Shown: piece by piece, positions 42,680-51,164 of the stretch | Layout: each line of letters begins with the position of its first letter | Numbering within the stretch: the stretch's first letter is position 1 | NCBI RefSeq assembly: GCF_000342005.1 | Contig: NZ_AOHO01000068.1 | Span: forward strand, 124,001 to 188,000 | DNA length: 64,000 nt | Origin: Amycolatopsis decaplanina DSM 44594 | Lineage (GTDB): Bacteria > Actinomycetota > Actinomycetes > Mycobacteriales > Pseudonocardiaceae | Reading direction: 5' to 3' | Notes under the pieces: model-generated | Databases searched by the model: none | What the model saw: the letters and a program-made list of their open reading frames with translations, nothing else | What the model was told of the DNA's origin: nothing | Position numbers and translations under genes: made by a program

Positions 42680-43573
42680 TCAGGCCGATGGGTACTTCGC
42701 CAGGATCTCCCTGAGTGCCGCCACGAACCGCAGCGATTCGTCGTGTTCCCGCTGCCAGACGTTCCGGCCGAAGATCAATCCGGTCGCGCCGGCTTCCATC
42801 GATTCCCGCGCCTTCTCGAGCATCGCCTCGTCCCCGGCCTTCGTCCCGCCCGAGACCAGCACCAGAGTCCGGTTCGCGGAGCGGACCACGGCGTCGATGG
42901 CTTGCTGCGAAGTGAACTCCTCCGCATACGCCGCCGGGACGTCGGTTCGTTTCTCCGGATGCGGAAAGTTCACCTTGACCACGTCCGCGCCGAGCTCGGA
43001 AGCGGTCCGCGCGGCGTAGTCGACCGCGTAGAAGGAATCCTTGCCGCCCTTGGCTTCGATCGCCTCACCACGTGGGTAGGCCCAGACGATCAGTGGCATG
43101 CCGAGCCGGTGGGCATCGTCCCGCACGCGCCGGTACTGCTCGAAATCCGCTTCCTGCGCGGGAGTACCGACGTACAGGGTGTATCCGACGGCGTCCGCGC
43201 CGAGCCGGACAGCGTCTTCGACGGAGGCGTTGACCGGTGACAGGGCCCGCGCGTCGGGCGGGATGTCCGTCTTCCCGTTCAGCTTGAGCACCAGTGGTAT
43301 CTCGCCCGCGTAGTCCCAGTAGAACTTCTCGGCGAGGCCGATCTGCACGACGATCCCGTTGAACCCGCCTTCGACGGCGAGCTTGACCACGTAACGCGGG
43401 TCGCTCGCCGCGGGATTGGGGGCGAAGTCCCGCGGTCCGTGTTCGAGCCCCTGGTCGTACGGCAGGAAGAAGGCCGTCCCGTTACCCAGGCCGTACTGCC
43501 TCAGGATTCGGTTCAGCCTGGTCTTCTTGCCCGTGTTCACTCCGAGTTCCGCCAGGTTCGGGCGAGTCGCCAT
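42680..43573 (-). CDS. Class I fructose-bisphosphate aldolase (archaeal/FbaB type)
   Basis: This 297-aa DeoC/FbaB-family barrel shows LPYDQGLEHGPRDF, KLNGKTDIPP, GADAVGYTLYVG and GADVVKVNFP, the last containing the expected Schiff-base lysine. It cleaves fructose-1,6-bisphosphate to triose phosphates, or the reverse, without a metal. ATG 43573 follows ACGGAGG. It overlaps the upstream GNAT gene by 92 bp in the same direction. Confidence 0.88.
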   Translation of the reverse strand: MATRPNLAELGVNTGKKTRLNRILRQYGLGNGTAFFLPYDQGLEHGPRDFAPNPAASDPRYVVKLAVEGGFNGIVVQIGLAEKFYWDYAGEIPLVLKLNGKTDIPPDARALSPVNASVEDAVRLGADAVGYTLYVGTPAQEADFEQYRRVRDDAHRLGMPLIVWAYPRGEAIEAKGGKDSFYAVDYAARTASELGADVVKVNFPHPEKRTDVPAAYAEEFTSQQAIDAVVRSANRTLVLVSGGTKAGDEAMLEKARESMEAGATGLIFGRNVWQREHDESLRFVAALREILAKYPSA

Positions 43574-44105
43574 GTGCGTCCTCCGTTTCTTCCGGTTCGG
43601 GGCTCAGGCGAAGCAGGGCGTCCGCGAGGCCGGCCGCGATCTGACGCCGGGCACCCGCCAGGTCGAGCAAGTCGGAGACGGGTCTGTTGTCGGCCAGGTA
43701 AGTCGCGGTGAACTTGTCGAACCCGTGCTTCAGAGCCGCTTTCGCGAGCTCATGCACCAGGGCCGTGGCCAATCCGACACGCCGCCAACCGGGTTCGACC
43801 ACCACCGCGATCTCCGCGACGCCTGGCTCCCTCGTCGCCTCGTACCGGGCGATCGCCACTCCATGGCCCGAGTCGTCGCGAGCGACGAGCGCGTACCTGC
43901 GGTCGAAGTCGAGTTCGGTCAGATAGGCCAGCAGCCGTGGCGTCACCCGCGGCGGCGGGCCGCAGAACCGGCGGTACAACGTTTCCCGGTCCGCACCGGA
44001 GATGGCACCACCGAGTTCCTCGGCGTCGCCGGGCGTCACTCTGGCGACGCCGACCACACGCCCATCGGCCAGCTTCACTCGCGTGGCGCCGGACTCTTCA
44101 CCCAT
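43482..44105 (-). CDS. GNAT-family acetyltransferase
   Basis: This 207-aa protein has a GNAT domain (about 15-165): LYRRFCGPPPRV, LDFDRRYALVARD, and the acetyl-CoA loop VVVEPGWRRVGLATALV. The C-terminal 35 residues are acidic and low-complexity and overlap the aldolase coding region in another frame. The pattern recalls protein-lysine acetyltransferases that act on acyl-CoA synthetases. An acetate-CoA ligase gene is divergent just upstream, so that enzyme is a possible substrate (inference). Confidence 0.8.
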   Translation of the reverse strand: MGEESGATRVKLADGRVVGVARVTPGDAEELGGAISGADRETLYRRFCGPPPRVTPRLLAYLTELDFDRRYALVARDDSGHGVAIARYEATREPGVAEIAVVVEPGWRRVGLATALVHELAKAALKHGFDKFTATYLADNRPVSDLLDLAGARRQIAAGLADALLRLSPEPEETEDAHGDSPEPGGTRSEHGQEDQAEPNPEAVRPG

Positions 44106-44162
44106 AAGAGCAGCGTAGGCAGCTGCTCCACGTGGCGTTGAGGTCGAACAGTCCGCTTCGCA

Positions 44163-44176
44163 GGGACCAACGACCC
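44163..44176. promoter_or_regulatory. DevR-like box
   Basis: GGGACCAACGACCC lies 58 bp upstream of the GNAT-aldolase operon and 61 bp upstream of the membrane gene heading the acetate-CoA ligase operon, so it may serve both. A weaker match, AGGTCGAACAGTCC, starts 22 bp earlier at 44141. Confidence 0.65.
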
Positions 44177-44236
44177 TCGCCGCCACCCGGGCCGCTGCCC
44201 CACTCTCGAACGGACTCGGAGCCGAGGGAGCATGCC

Positions 44237-44494
44237 ATGCGCAAACCGTCCAGTGCCTGCCACAAGCCCAATCCCGGGGTGCTCGGGTTTCTCATCGGGA
44301 TTCAAGTCACCCTCGCCGCGGTCGCGTGGACCGACCTGGCACTCCGGCCGGCGACCGAGATACGGGGCTCCAAACGGCGATGGGCCTTGATCATCGCCGT
44401 CAATTTCGCCGGGCCTCTCGCCTACCTCACCTGGGGCAGGCGGCCCATCGATCCGGCGACCCTCGCCGTCGAGCGGCCACACCAGGCCTCGTGA
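44237..44494 (+). CDS. Small membrane protein with PLDc_N-like region
   Basis: This 85-aa protein has two predicted helices: PGVLGFLIGIQVTLAAVAW, and a second in WALIIAVNFAGPLAYLTWGR that resembles the N-terminal domain found before phospholipase D nucleases. It has no catalytic region. It is the first gene of the operon, 19 bp before the acetate-CoA ligase gene. Confidence 0.7.
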   Translation: MRKPSSACHKPNPGVLGFLIGIQVTLAAVAWTDLALRPATEIRGSKRRWALIIAVNFAGPLAYLTWGRRPIDPATLAVERPHQAS

Positions 44495-44513
44495 CATCGG
44501 CCAGGAGGCAGTC

Positions 44514-46262
44514 GTGAAGTGGACTCCCATCACCCAGGCGACCGCCGGATCGAACCTCGGGGACTACGAACACGCCCGCGCGGACTTCACCTGGGAAGAC
44601 GCGGGCAAGTCGCTCGCCGGGCTGCCGGGCGGACGCGGGCTGAACATCGCCTACGAGGCTTTGGACCGCCATGTGACCAAGCGGACCGCGGTGCGCTGGC
44701 TGGATCGGCTGGATCGAGTCCACGACTTCTCCTACCTCGGCCTCACCGCGCTCACGAACAGATTCGCCAATCTGCTCGCCGGGCTGGGAGTCGGCCGGGG
44801 TGAGCGGGTCTTCACCCTGCTCGGCAGGGTTCCGGAGCTCTATGTCGCGACCTTGGGCGCGCTCAAGGCGGGCTGCGTCCTGTCACCGTTGTTCTCCGCG
44901 TTCGGCCCGGAGCCCGTCCTGCAGCGGATCCGGCTGGGTGAAGGCTCCGTCCTGGTGACCTCTCCCGAGCTCTATCGTCGGAAAATACGCCCACTCCGCG
45001 CGGAACTCCCGTCGCTGCGGCACGTCTTGCTCACCGGAAACGACGCCGAGCCCGGCACCATCGCGCTGGGCGAGGCGATGGCGGCGGCGGGCACCGGCTA
45101 CGAGATCGCCCCGACCGCGCCGGAGGATCCGGCCCTGCTGCATTTCACCAGCGGCACCACGGGCACCCCGAAAGGCGCACTGCACGCGCACGCCGCGGTG
45201 CTCGCTCACCTCGTCACCGCCCGCTACGCCCTCGACCTGCGCCAGGACGACACGTTCTGGTGCACCGCCGACCCGGGCTGGGTCACGGGCATGTCCTACG
45301 GCGTGATCGCTCCGCTCGTCCTCGGCGCGACACTCGTCAGCGACGAGGGTGAATTCGACGCGCGACGCTGGTACCACGTCCTTTCTTCGCGGCGCGTCAC
45401 GAACTGGTACACCGCCCCGACCGCGCTGCGCATGATGATGCGGGAAGGAGACGAGCTCGCCAAGGGTTTCGACCTCTCCGCGCTGCGGTTCATCGCGAGC
45501 GTCGGAGAACCGCTGAACCCCGAGGTCGTGGTCTGGGGACGGGACACGCTGGGCCTGCCCATCCACGACAACTGGTGGCAGACGGAGACGGGCGCGATCA
45601 TGATCGCCAACTTCGCGGGCGAGGAGATCCGGCCCGGATCGATGGGACGACCGCTTCCGGGAGTCGACGCGGGCCTGCTCCGGCGCGGGGACGACGGCCG
45701 GGCCGCGGTGACGGCGGGACATGTCCGAGAGATCACCGAACCAGGAGTCGAAGGCGAACTCGCGCTCCGGCCCGGCTGGCCTTCGCAGTTCCGCGCCTAC
45801 TGGAACGAACCCGCCCGGTATGAGAAGGCCTTCGCCGACGGGTGGTACCTCACCGGAGACGTCGCGCGCCGGGATGCCGACGGTTACTACTGGTTCGTCG
45901 GCCGGGCCGACGACGTCATCGAATCCGCGGGACACCTCGTCGGGCCTTTCGAAGTGGAAAGCGCGCTTCTCGCCCATCCCGCGGTGGCCGAGGCCGGAGT
46001 GATCGGGAAACCCGATCCGGTGGCCGGCGAGCTGGTCAAGGCCTACGTCACGCTCAAACCGGGCTACGAGCCCACGGAAGAACAGCGTCTCGAACTCCTC
46101 GTGTTCGCCCGCAAGGCGCTCGGCGCGGTGGCTCCCAAGGAGATCGTCTTCGATCCTCACCTCCCGCACACCCGGAGCGGCAAGGTCATGCGCCGGCTGC
46201 TCAAAGCGCGCGAACTCGGCCTGCCGGAGGGCGACGTGTCCACTTTGGAGGTTTCCGGATGA
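44514..46262 (+). CDS. Acetate-CoA ligase (AcsA-type, AMP-forming)
   Basis: This 582-aa adenylate-forming enzyme has the ATP/AMP motif FTSGTTGTPKGA, WWQTETG, WYLTGDVARRD and the C-terminal lysine in RSGKVMRR. Its length fits the shorter AcsA subgroup rather than 650-aa Acs. It activates acetate or a similar short acid to the CoA thioester. GTG 44514 has AGGAGG upstream. Its stop overlaps the dehydrogenase E1-alpha start (ATGA). Confidence 0.88.
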   Translation: MKWTPITQATAGSNLGDYEHARADFTWEDAGKSLAGLPGGRGLNIAYEALDRHVTKRTAVRWLDRLDRVHDFSYLGLTALTNRFANLLAGLGVGRGERVFTLLGRVPELYVATLGALKAGCVLSPLFSAFGPEPVLQRIRLGEGSVLVTSPELYRRKIRPLRAELPSLRHVLLTGNDAEPGTIALGEAMAAAGTGYEIAPTAPEDPALLHFTSGTTGTPKGALHAHAAVLAHLVTARYALDLRQDDTFWCTADPGWVTGMSYGVIAPLVLGATLVSDEGEFDARRWYHVLSSRRVTNWYTAPTALRMMMREGDELAKGFDLSALRFIASVGEPLNPEVVVWGRDTLGLPIHDNWWQTETGAIMIANFAGEEIRPGSMGRPLPGVDAGLLRRGDDGRAAVTAGHVREITEPGVEGELALRPGWPSQFRAYWNEPARYEKAFADGWYLTGDVARRDADGYYWFVGRADDVIESAGHLVGPFEVESALLAHPAVAEAGVIGKPDPVAGELVKAYVTLKPGYEPTEEQRLELLVFARKALGAVAPKEIVFDPHLPHTRSGKVMRRLLKARELGLPEGDVSTLEVSG

Positions 46263-47248
46263 GCGGACGACGTACGGCAAGGACCGCACGCGCGGAAAAG
46301 AGGCTCGCACTTCTCCGCCGGATGATCCGGATCAGGCGATTCGAAGAACGCTGTGTCGAGCTGTACAGCGCGGGCACCATCCGCGGGTTCATGCACCTCT
46401 ACATCGGCGAAGAGGCCGTCGCCGCGGGCATCATGCGGGCCGTCACGGCCGAGGATCAGGTGGTGTCCACCTATCGCGAACACGGACACGCGCTGGCGCG
46501 GGGGCTCCCCATGGCGGCCGTGCTCGCCGAGATGTACGGGCGGACCACCGGATGCAGCGGCGGCCGTGGTGGATCGATGCATCTGTTCGACGCCGGGCGC
46601 CGGTTCTACGGCGGCAACGCCATCGTCGCCGGCGGATTGCCGGTGGCCGTGGGCCTGGCACTCGCGGACCGGATGCGCTCCAGGCCACAGGCCACCGTCT
46701 GCCTGTTCGGCGACGGCGCGGTCGCGGAGGGCGAATTCCACGAATGCCTGAACCTCGCCGCCCTGTGGCGGTTACCGATCCTGTTCTGTTGCGAGAACAA
46801 CCTGTACGCGATGGGCACCGCGATCGAATACGCGCAGGCCGAAACGGATCTCGCCGTCAGAGCAGCCTCCTACGGGATGCCTTCCTGGCCGGTGGACGGC
46901 ATGGACGCGGTCGCGGTCGCCGAGGCCGCCGAACACGCGCTGGAGAGCATCCGGAACGGTTCCGGGCCGAGCTTCCTCGAACTGCGCACTTATCGCTTCC
47001 GAGCCCATTCCATGTACGACCCGGAACGCTATCGGGACAAATCCGAGGTCGAGCGGTGGAAACAGCGGGACCCGATCGACCGGATGACCACGCTGATGCG
47101 GGACGACGACGAACTGACCGACCGTGAGCTGGCCAAGCTCGAATCCGAAGTGGCCGACGAGATCACGGAAGCGATCACCGCCGCGGAAGCGGGGCCTCTC
47201 GAACCCGTCGAAGACCTGACCCGGTTCGTGTATTCGGAGCGATCATGA
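46259..47248 (+). CDS. pdhA: 2-oxoacid dehydrogenase E1 alpha (pyruvate dehydrogenase-type)
   Basis: This 329-aa protein shows RIRRFEERCVELY, GRGGSMHLFD and the thiamine-diphosphate motif GDGAVAEGEFHECLNLAALW. A phosphorylation-loop-like YRFRAHSMYDPERYR lies near residue 245. With E1 beta it decarboxylates pyruvate, or another 2-oxoacid such as acetoin-type substrates. It is tightly coupled to both neighbours by 4-nt overlaps. Confidence 0.9.
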   Translation: MSGRRTARTARAEKRLALLRRMIRIRRFEERCVELYSAGTIRGFMHLYIGEEAVAAGIMRAVTAEDQVVSTYREHGHALARGLPMAAVLAEMYGRTTGCSGGRGGSMHLFDAGRRFYGGNAIVAGGLPVAVGLALADRMRSRPQATVCLFGDGAVAEGEFHECLNLAALWRLPILFCCENNLYAMGTAIEYAQAETDLAVRAASYGMPSWPVDGMDAVAVAEAAEHALESIRNGSGPSFLELRTYRFRAHSMYDPERYRDKSEVERWKQRDPIDRMTTLMRDDDELTDRELAKLESEVADEITEAITAAEAGPLEPVEDLTRFVYSERS

Positions 47249-48219
47249 CGAAGACGACCTATCGCGAGGCCTTGCGGGAGGGCATCCGCGAGGCGCTCAA
47301 AGAAGACGACCGGGTGTTCCTCATGGGCGAAGACGTCGGCCGGTATGGCGGCTGCTTCGGCGTCAGTCTCGGCTTGCTGGAGGAATTCGGGCCTGAACGG
47401 ATCCGTGACACCCCCTTGTCCGAGTCGGCGTTCGTCGGGGCGGGTATCGGTGCCGCACTCGGTGGAATGCGTCCGATCGTCGAGATCATGACCGTCAATT
47501 TCAGCCTGCTCGCCCTCGATCAGATCATGAACAACGCGGCCACCCTCCTGCACATGTCCGGCGGGGCGCTCAACGTCCCGCTCGTGATCCGGATGACCAC
47601 CGGCGCCGGCCGTCAGCTCGCCGCCCAGCATTCGCACAGTCTCGAAGGGTGGTACGCGCACATACCCGGCCTCAAGGTGATCACCCCGGCGACGGTGGAA
47701 GACGCGAGGGGAATGCTGCTGACCGCACTACGCGACCCGGACCCCGTGCTGCTGTTCGAGCACGGCTCGCTGTACAACGTGCCGGACGACCTCGCCGAAG
47801 ACGCGGGAGCGGTCGACATCGACCACGCGGCCCTCCGGCGAAGCGGCAAGGACCTCACGATCACCGCTTACGGCGGCACCCTGCGCACCGCGCTGGCCGC
47901 GGCGGACGAGCTCGCGACCCAGGGCGTCGACGCCGAAGTGATCGATCTGCGGGTTCTCCGGCCGCTCGACGAATCCGCCATCCTTTCCTCCCTCGCCCGG
48001 ACCCACCGGCTGGTCATCGTCGACGAAGGCTGGCGCAGCGGAAGCCTGTCCGCGGAGATCGCGGCCCGGGTCGCGGAGAAGGCGCTCTACGAGTTGGACG
48101 CACCGATCGAGCGAGTGTGCACCGCCGAGGTGCCGATTCCCTACGCGAAGCAACTCGAAGAGGCAGCACTTCCCCAGACCGCCGGCGTCGTCGCGGCGGC
48201 GAAACGGGCGATGTGCTGA
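47245..48219 (+). CDS. pdhB: 2-oxoacid dehydrogenase E1 beta
   Basis: This 324-aa transketolase-type beta subunit has MGEDVGRYGGCFG, DTPLSESAFVGAGIGAA, and a C-terminal LRPLDESAILSSLARTHRLV domain. ATG 47245 overlaps the alpha-subunit stop. Confidence 0.92.
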   Translation: MTKTTYREALREGIREALKEDDRVFLMGEDVGRYGGCFGVSLGLLEEFGPERIRDTPLSESAFVGAGIGAALGGMRPIVEIMTVNFSLLALDQIMNNAATLLHMSGGALNVPLVIRMTTGAGRQLAAQHSHSLEGWYAHIPGLKVITPATVEDARGMLLTALRDPDPVLLFEHGSLYNVPDDLAEDAGAVDIDHAALRRSGKDLTITAYGGTLRTALAAADELATQGVDAEVIDLRVLRPLDESAILSSLARTHRLVIVDEGWRSGSLSAEIAARVAEKALYELDAPIERVCTAEVPIPYAKQLEEAALPQTAGVVAAAKRAMC

Positions 48220-48220
48220 C

Positions 48221-49483
48221 ATGACGGACTTCCTGATGCCTTCGCTGGGCGCGGACATGGACTCCGGCACGGTCATCGAATGGCTGGTGGCGCCAGGAGA
48301 CACGGTGCACCGCGGTGACATCGTCGCCGTCGTCGACACCGCCAAGGCGGCGATCGAGGTGGAGTGCTTCTCGTCAGGGACCGTCGAAGAGATCCTCGTA
48401 CCACCGGGGACGACGGTCCCGGTCGGGACTCCGCTGGCACGCCTTTCCTCCGCCGGACCGGCGCCCGGACCGCCCGTCACACCGCGGCCACCCGCGCGGC
48501 GGACCGGACCGCGGGAGAAAGCCCCGACCGAGCTCGCGAGTCCTCCCGCCCGCGCCTTCGCGTCACAGGTCGGTGTCGACCTGAGCGTGGTCCACGGCAC
48601 CGGTCGCGGCGGCCGGGTGACCAGGGCCGATGTCGAACGCGCCCGGCCGGCCCGTCGCCGGACGGTGGCCGGTGCCCGGCGGATCGCGGTCTCGCCCTAC
48701 GCCCGGCGGCTCGCCGGAGACCGCGGTGTCGCCCTGGAATCCCTGGTGCCCAGCACGCACGACGGCGTCCTTCACGCTCGTGACATCCCCGCGGCCGGCG
48801 AGCTCGGGCACACGGCCGACCCGGCGGCACTGCGTCAGGCGATCGCCGGCCTCATGGCCCGCTCCAAACGGGAGATCCCGCATTACTACCTCTCGACGAC
48901 GATCGATCTGGAACCGGCCGTCGGCTGGCTGCGTGAGCACAATCTCAGGGTCCCCGTGCCCGAGCGGATCGTCCCGGCCGCCTTGCTGCTCAAGGCCACC
49001 GCCGTCGCCGCCGCCCGGGTGCCCGAGCTCAACGGCCACTGGGTCGACGAAGCGTTCCGGCCCTCCGGCGAAGTTCATCTCGGTGTCGCCGTCGCATTGC
49101 GCGGAGGCGGTCTCGTCGCACCCGCGATCGCCGGAGCCGACCGGCTCGCCCTGCCGGAGCTGATGCGGCGACTGCGCGACCTGGTGGCCAGGGCGCGGTC
49201 CGGTTCGCTGCGTGCGGCGGAATTGACGACCGCGACCCTCACGGTCACCGATCTCGGGGACAACGGCGTGGAATCGGTGCACGGTGTCATCCACCCTCCA
49301 CAGGTGGCGCTCGCCGGTTTCGGTGCGATCGGACGGCGGCCGTGGGTGGTCGACGATCAGGTCGCCGCACGCACCCTCGTCACCGCGACGCTCTCCGCCG
49401 ACCATCGAGCGACCGACGGCGCGACCGGTGCCAGGTTCCTCAAAGCGATCACCACGTTGTTGCGGAAACCGGAGGAACTATGA
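48221..49483 (+). CDS. pdhC: 2-oxoacid dehydrogenase E2 (dihydrolipoamide acyltransferase)
   Basis: This 420-aa protein has one lipoyl domain with Lys42 in VVDTAKAAIEVE, a peripheral-subunit-binding domain (about 108-142; ARAFASQVGVDL) and a catalytic domain with SADHRATDG. It starts one base after the E1-beta stop. No E3 gene is present, so a housekeeping lipoamide dehydrogenase must serve it. Confidence 0.9.
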   Translation: MTDFLMPSLGADMDSGTVIEWLVAPGDTVHRGDIVAVVDTAKAAIEVECFSSGTVEEILVPPGTTVPVGTPLARLSSAGPAPGPPVTPRPPARRTGPREKAPTELASPPARAFASQVGVDLSVVHGTGRGGRVTRADVERARPARRRTVAGARRIAVSPYARRLAGDRGVALESLVPSTHDGVLHARDIPAAGELGHTADPAALRQAIAGLMARSKREIPHYYLSTTIDLEPAVGWLREHNLRVPVPERIVPAALLLKATAVAAARVPELNGHWVDEAFRPSGEVHLGVAVALRGGGLVAPAIAGADRLALPELMRRLRDLVARARSGSLRAAELTTATLTVTDLGDNGVESVHGVIHPPQVALAGFGAIGRRPWVVDDQVAARTLVTATLSADHRATDGATGARFLKAITTLLRKPEEL

Positions 49484-49734
49484 CCAGGCCACTCACCGAA
49501 GAACGGGTGCACGCGGCGATCCGCTCGGCCTTGAGGGGGTTCGCCACCGAACCCGAATTGGCGTCCCTCGATCCCGGGGAGAACCTTCGAACGGCGCTCG
49601 AGCTCGACTCCTTGGACTTCTTGACCTTCGTGGAGCGGCTTTCCCTCGACCTCGGGACGAGGATCGAGGAAAGCGACTACGGCGCATTGACCACAATGGA
49701 CTCGGCGACCGGCTTCCTGCTGTCACGGGGCTAG
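49480..49734 (+). CDS. Acyl carrier protein
   Basis: This 84-aa acidic helical protein has LELDSLDFLTFVERL, whose DSL serine is the phosphopantetheine site. ATG 49480 overlaps the E2 stop, and the next gene starts 2 bp after its stop. A carrier protein inside a 2-oxoacid dehydrogenase operon is unusual. It could accept the acyl group made by the complex or by the ligase. No ketosynthase or other fatty-acid gene is adjacent. Confidence 0.85.
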   Translation: MTRPLTEERVHAAIRSALRGFATEPELASLDPGENLRTALELDSLDFLTFVERLSLDLGTRIEESDYGALTTMDSATGFLLSRG

Positions 49735-49736
49735 CC

Positions 49737-51164
49737 ATGCTCCAGACGGTGGATGTCGGCGAACTGTCGATCGAGTCGTACCGGTCCGTCGTGCCGGACC
49801 AGATCATGGACCCCCTGCTGGATACCGCGCGTGAGCTGCGGGGCGCACGGGTCCTGCATCTGAGCGCCACACCTTATGGCGGCGGGGTTTCCGAACTCCT
49901 GCGTTCCGCCGTGCCGCTGTACAACGATCTCGGCATCACGACCACGTGGAAGATCATCGGCGGGAATCCGCCGTTCTTCACGGTCACCAAGAAGCTGCAC
50001 AACGCGCTCCAGGGCGAGTCCAGGAAGCCGATCACCCGAGAAGATCAGGACGTCTACGAGCGTACCGCCGAGATGAACGCCGGTGAGCTGCGCTCTGATC
50101 CCCGATTCGGCGGGTACGACTTCGTCTTCGTGCACGATCCCCAGCCGTCCGCCGTCCTGTCCTTCACGGGCAAAGGCGGCGCGTCGTGGATCTGGCGCTG
50201 CCATATCGACACTTCGGCTCCTTCCGCCGACGCGTGGGATTACCTCAAGACCTTCATCTCCGGCTACGACGCGACCGTTTTCACCATGTCCCAGTTCGTC
50301 CCGCCGGATCTCGCTCCCGAACGAGTCGACATCATCCCGCCGGCGATCGACCCCTTGAGCCCCAAGAACATGTCACTCGATGATCGCACGGCATACGCGG
50401 TACTCAACTGGATCGGTATCGAACCCGGTCGCCCGCTCATCACCCAGGTCTCCAGATTCGACCCGTGGAAGGACCCGCTCGGCGTCATCGAGGCGTTCCG
50501 GATCGCGCGGCGGCGGGTACCGGGCCTGCAGCTGGCACTCGTCGGTTCGATGGCCTTGGACGATCCCGAGGCGTGGGAGGTGTACCGCGCCATCAGCGCG
50601 GAAAGCGAGCACGATCCGGCCATTCATGTCTTCACCAATCTCACCGGGGTCGGCAACGTCGAAGTGAACGCCTTCCAGCGGGTTTCGACCGTGATGGTGC
50701 AGAAGTCGATTCGCGAAGGCTTCGGCCTCGTGGTCTCCGAAGCGCTTTGGAAGGGCACTCCGGTCGTGGCGGGAGCGACCGGCGGAATCCCACTCCAGAT
50801 GGCGGACGACGCGGGCGGCCTGCTCGTCGATTCGATCGCGGGGTGCGCCGACGCGATCGGCACCCTGCTCACCGATCCCGCGGGTGCGGCGGCGCTGGGG
50901 ATGTCCGGCAAGGAACGCGTTCGAAGACATTTCCTCCTTCCCCGGTTGCTCCTGGACGAACTGACCCTTGTCAAAGGCATCGGCCGCGGTATCGCCCCGG
51001 CCGATCTCACCACCGCCGGCGACCATCGTGACCCGGTGTGCGGAATGGCCACCTACACCGCCGACCGTGCGCAGACCACCGAACTCGACGGGCAGACGTT
51101 CCGGTTCTGTTCGCGGCGGTGCCGGGAGATCTTCGCCCGGTCCAGAAGGGAGGCGAACCGATGA
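49737..51164 (+). CDS. treT: TreT-like GT4 glycosyltransferase fused to a YHS domain
   Basis: This 475-aa protein has residues 1-425 matching trehalose glycosyltransferring synthase: LHLSATPYGGGVSELLRS, FVFVHDPQPSAVL, WRCHIDTS, and the donor-binding SIREGFGLVVSEALWKGTPV. TreT reversibly joins NDP-glucose and glucose to trehalose. Residues 432-475 form a YHS domain (DPVCGMATYTADRA, then FRFCSRRC) with three cysteines, typical of metal-binding modules in copper pumps and related proteins. This C-terminal fusion is not part of ordinary TreT. The gene is placed between an acyl carrier protein and GalT. Confidence 0.82.
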   Translation: MLQTVDVGELSIESYRSVVPDQIMDPLLDTARELRGARVLHLSATPYGGGVSELLRSAVPLYNDLGITTTWKIIGGNPPFFTVTKKLHNALQGESRKPITREDQDVYERTAEMNAGELRSDPRFGGYDFVFVHDPQPSAVLSFTGKGGASWIWRCHIDTSAPSADAWDYLKTFISGYDATVFTMSQFVPPDLAPERVDIIPPAIDPLSPKNMSLDDRTAYAVLNWIGIEPGRPLITQVSRFDPWKDPLGVIEAFRIARRRVPGLQLALVGSMALDDPEAWEVYRAISAESEHDPAIHVFTNLTGVGNVEVNAFQRVSTVMVQKSIREGFGLVVSEALWKGTPVVAGATGGIPLQMADDAGGLLVDSIAGCADAIGTLLTDPAGAAALGMSGKERVRRHFLLPRLLLDELTLVKGIGRGIAPADLTTAGDHRDPVCGMATYTADRAQTTELDGQTFRFCSRRCREIFARSRREANR

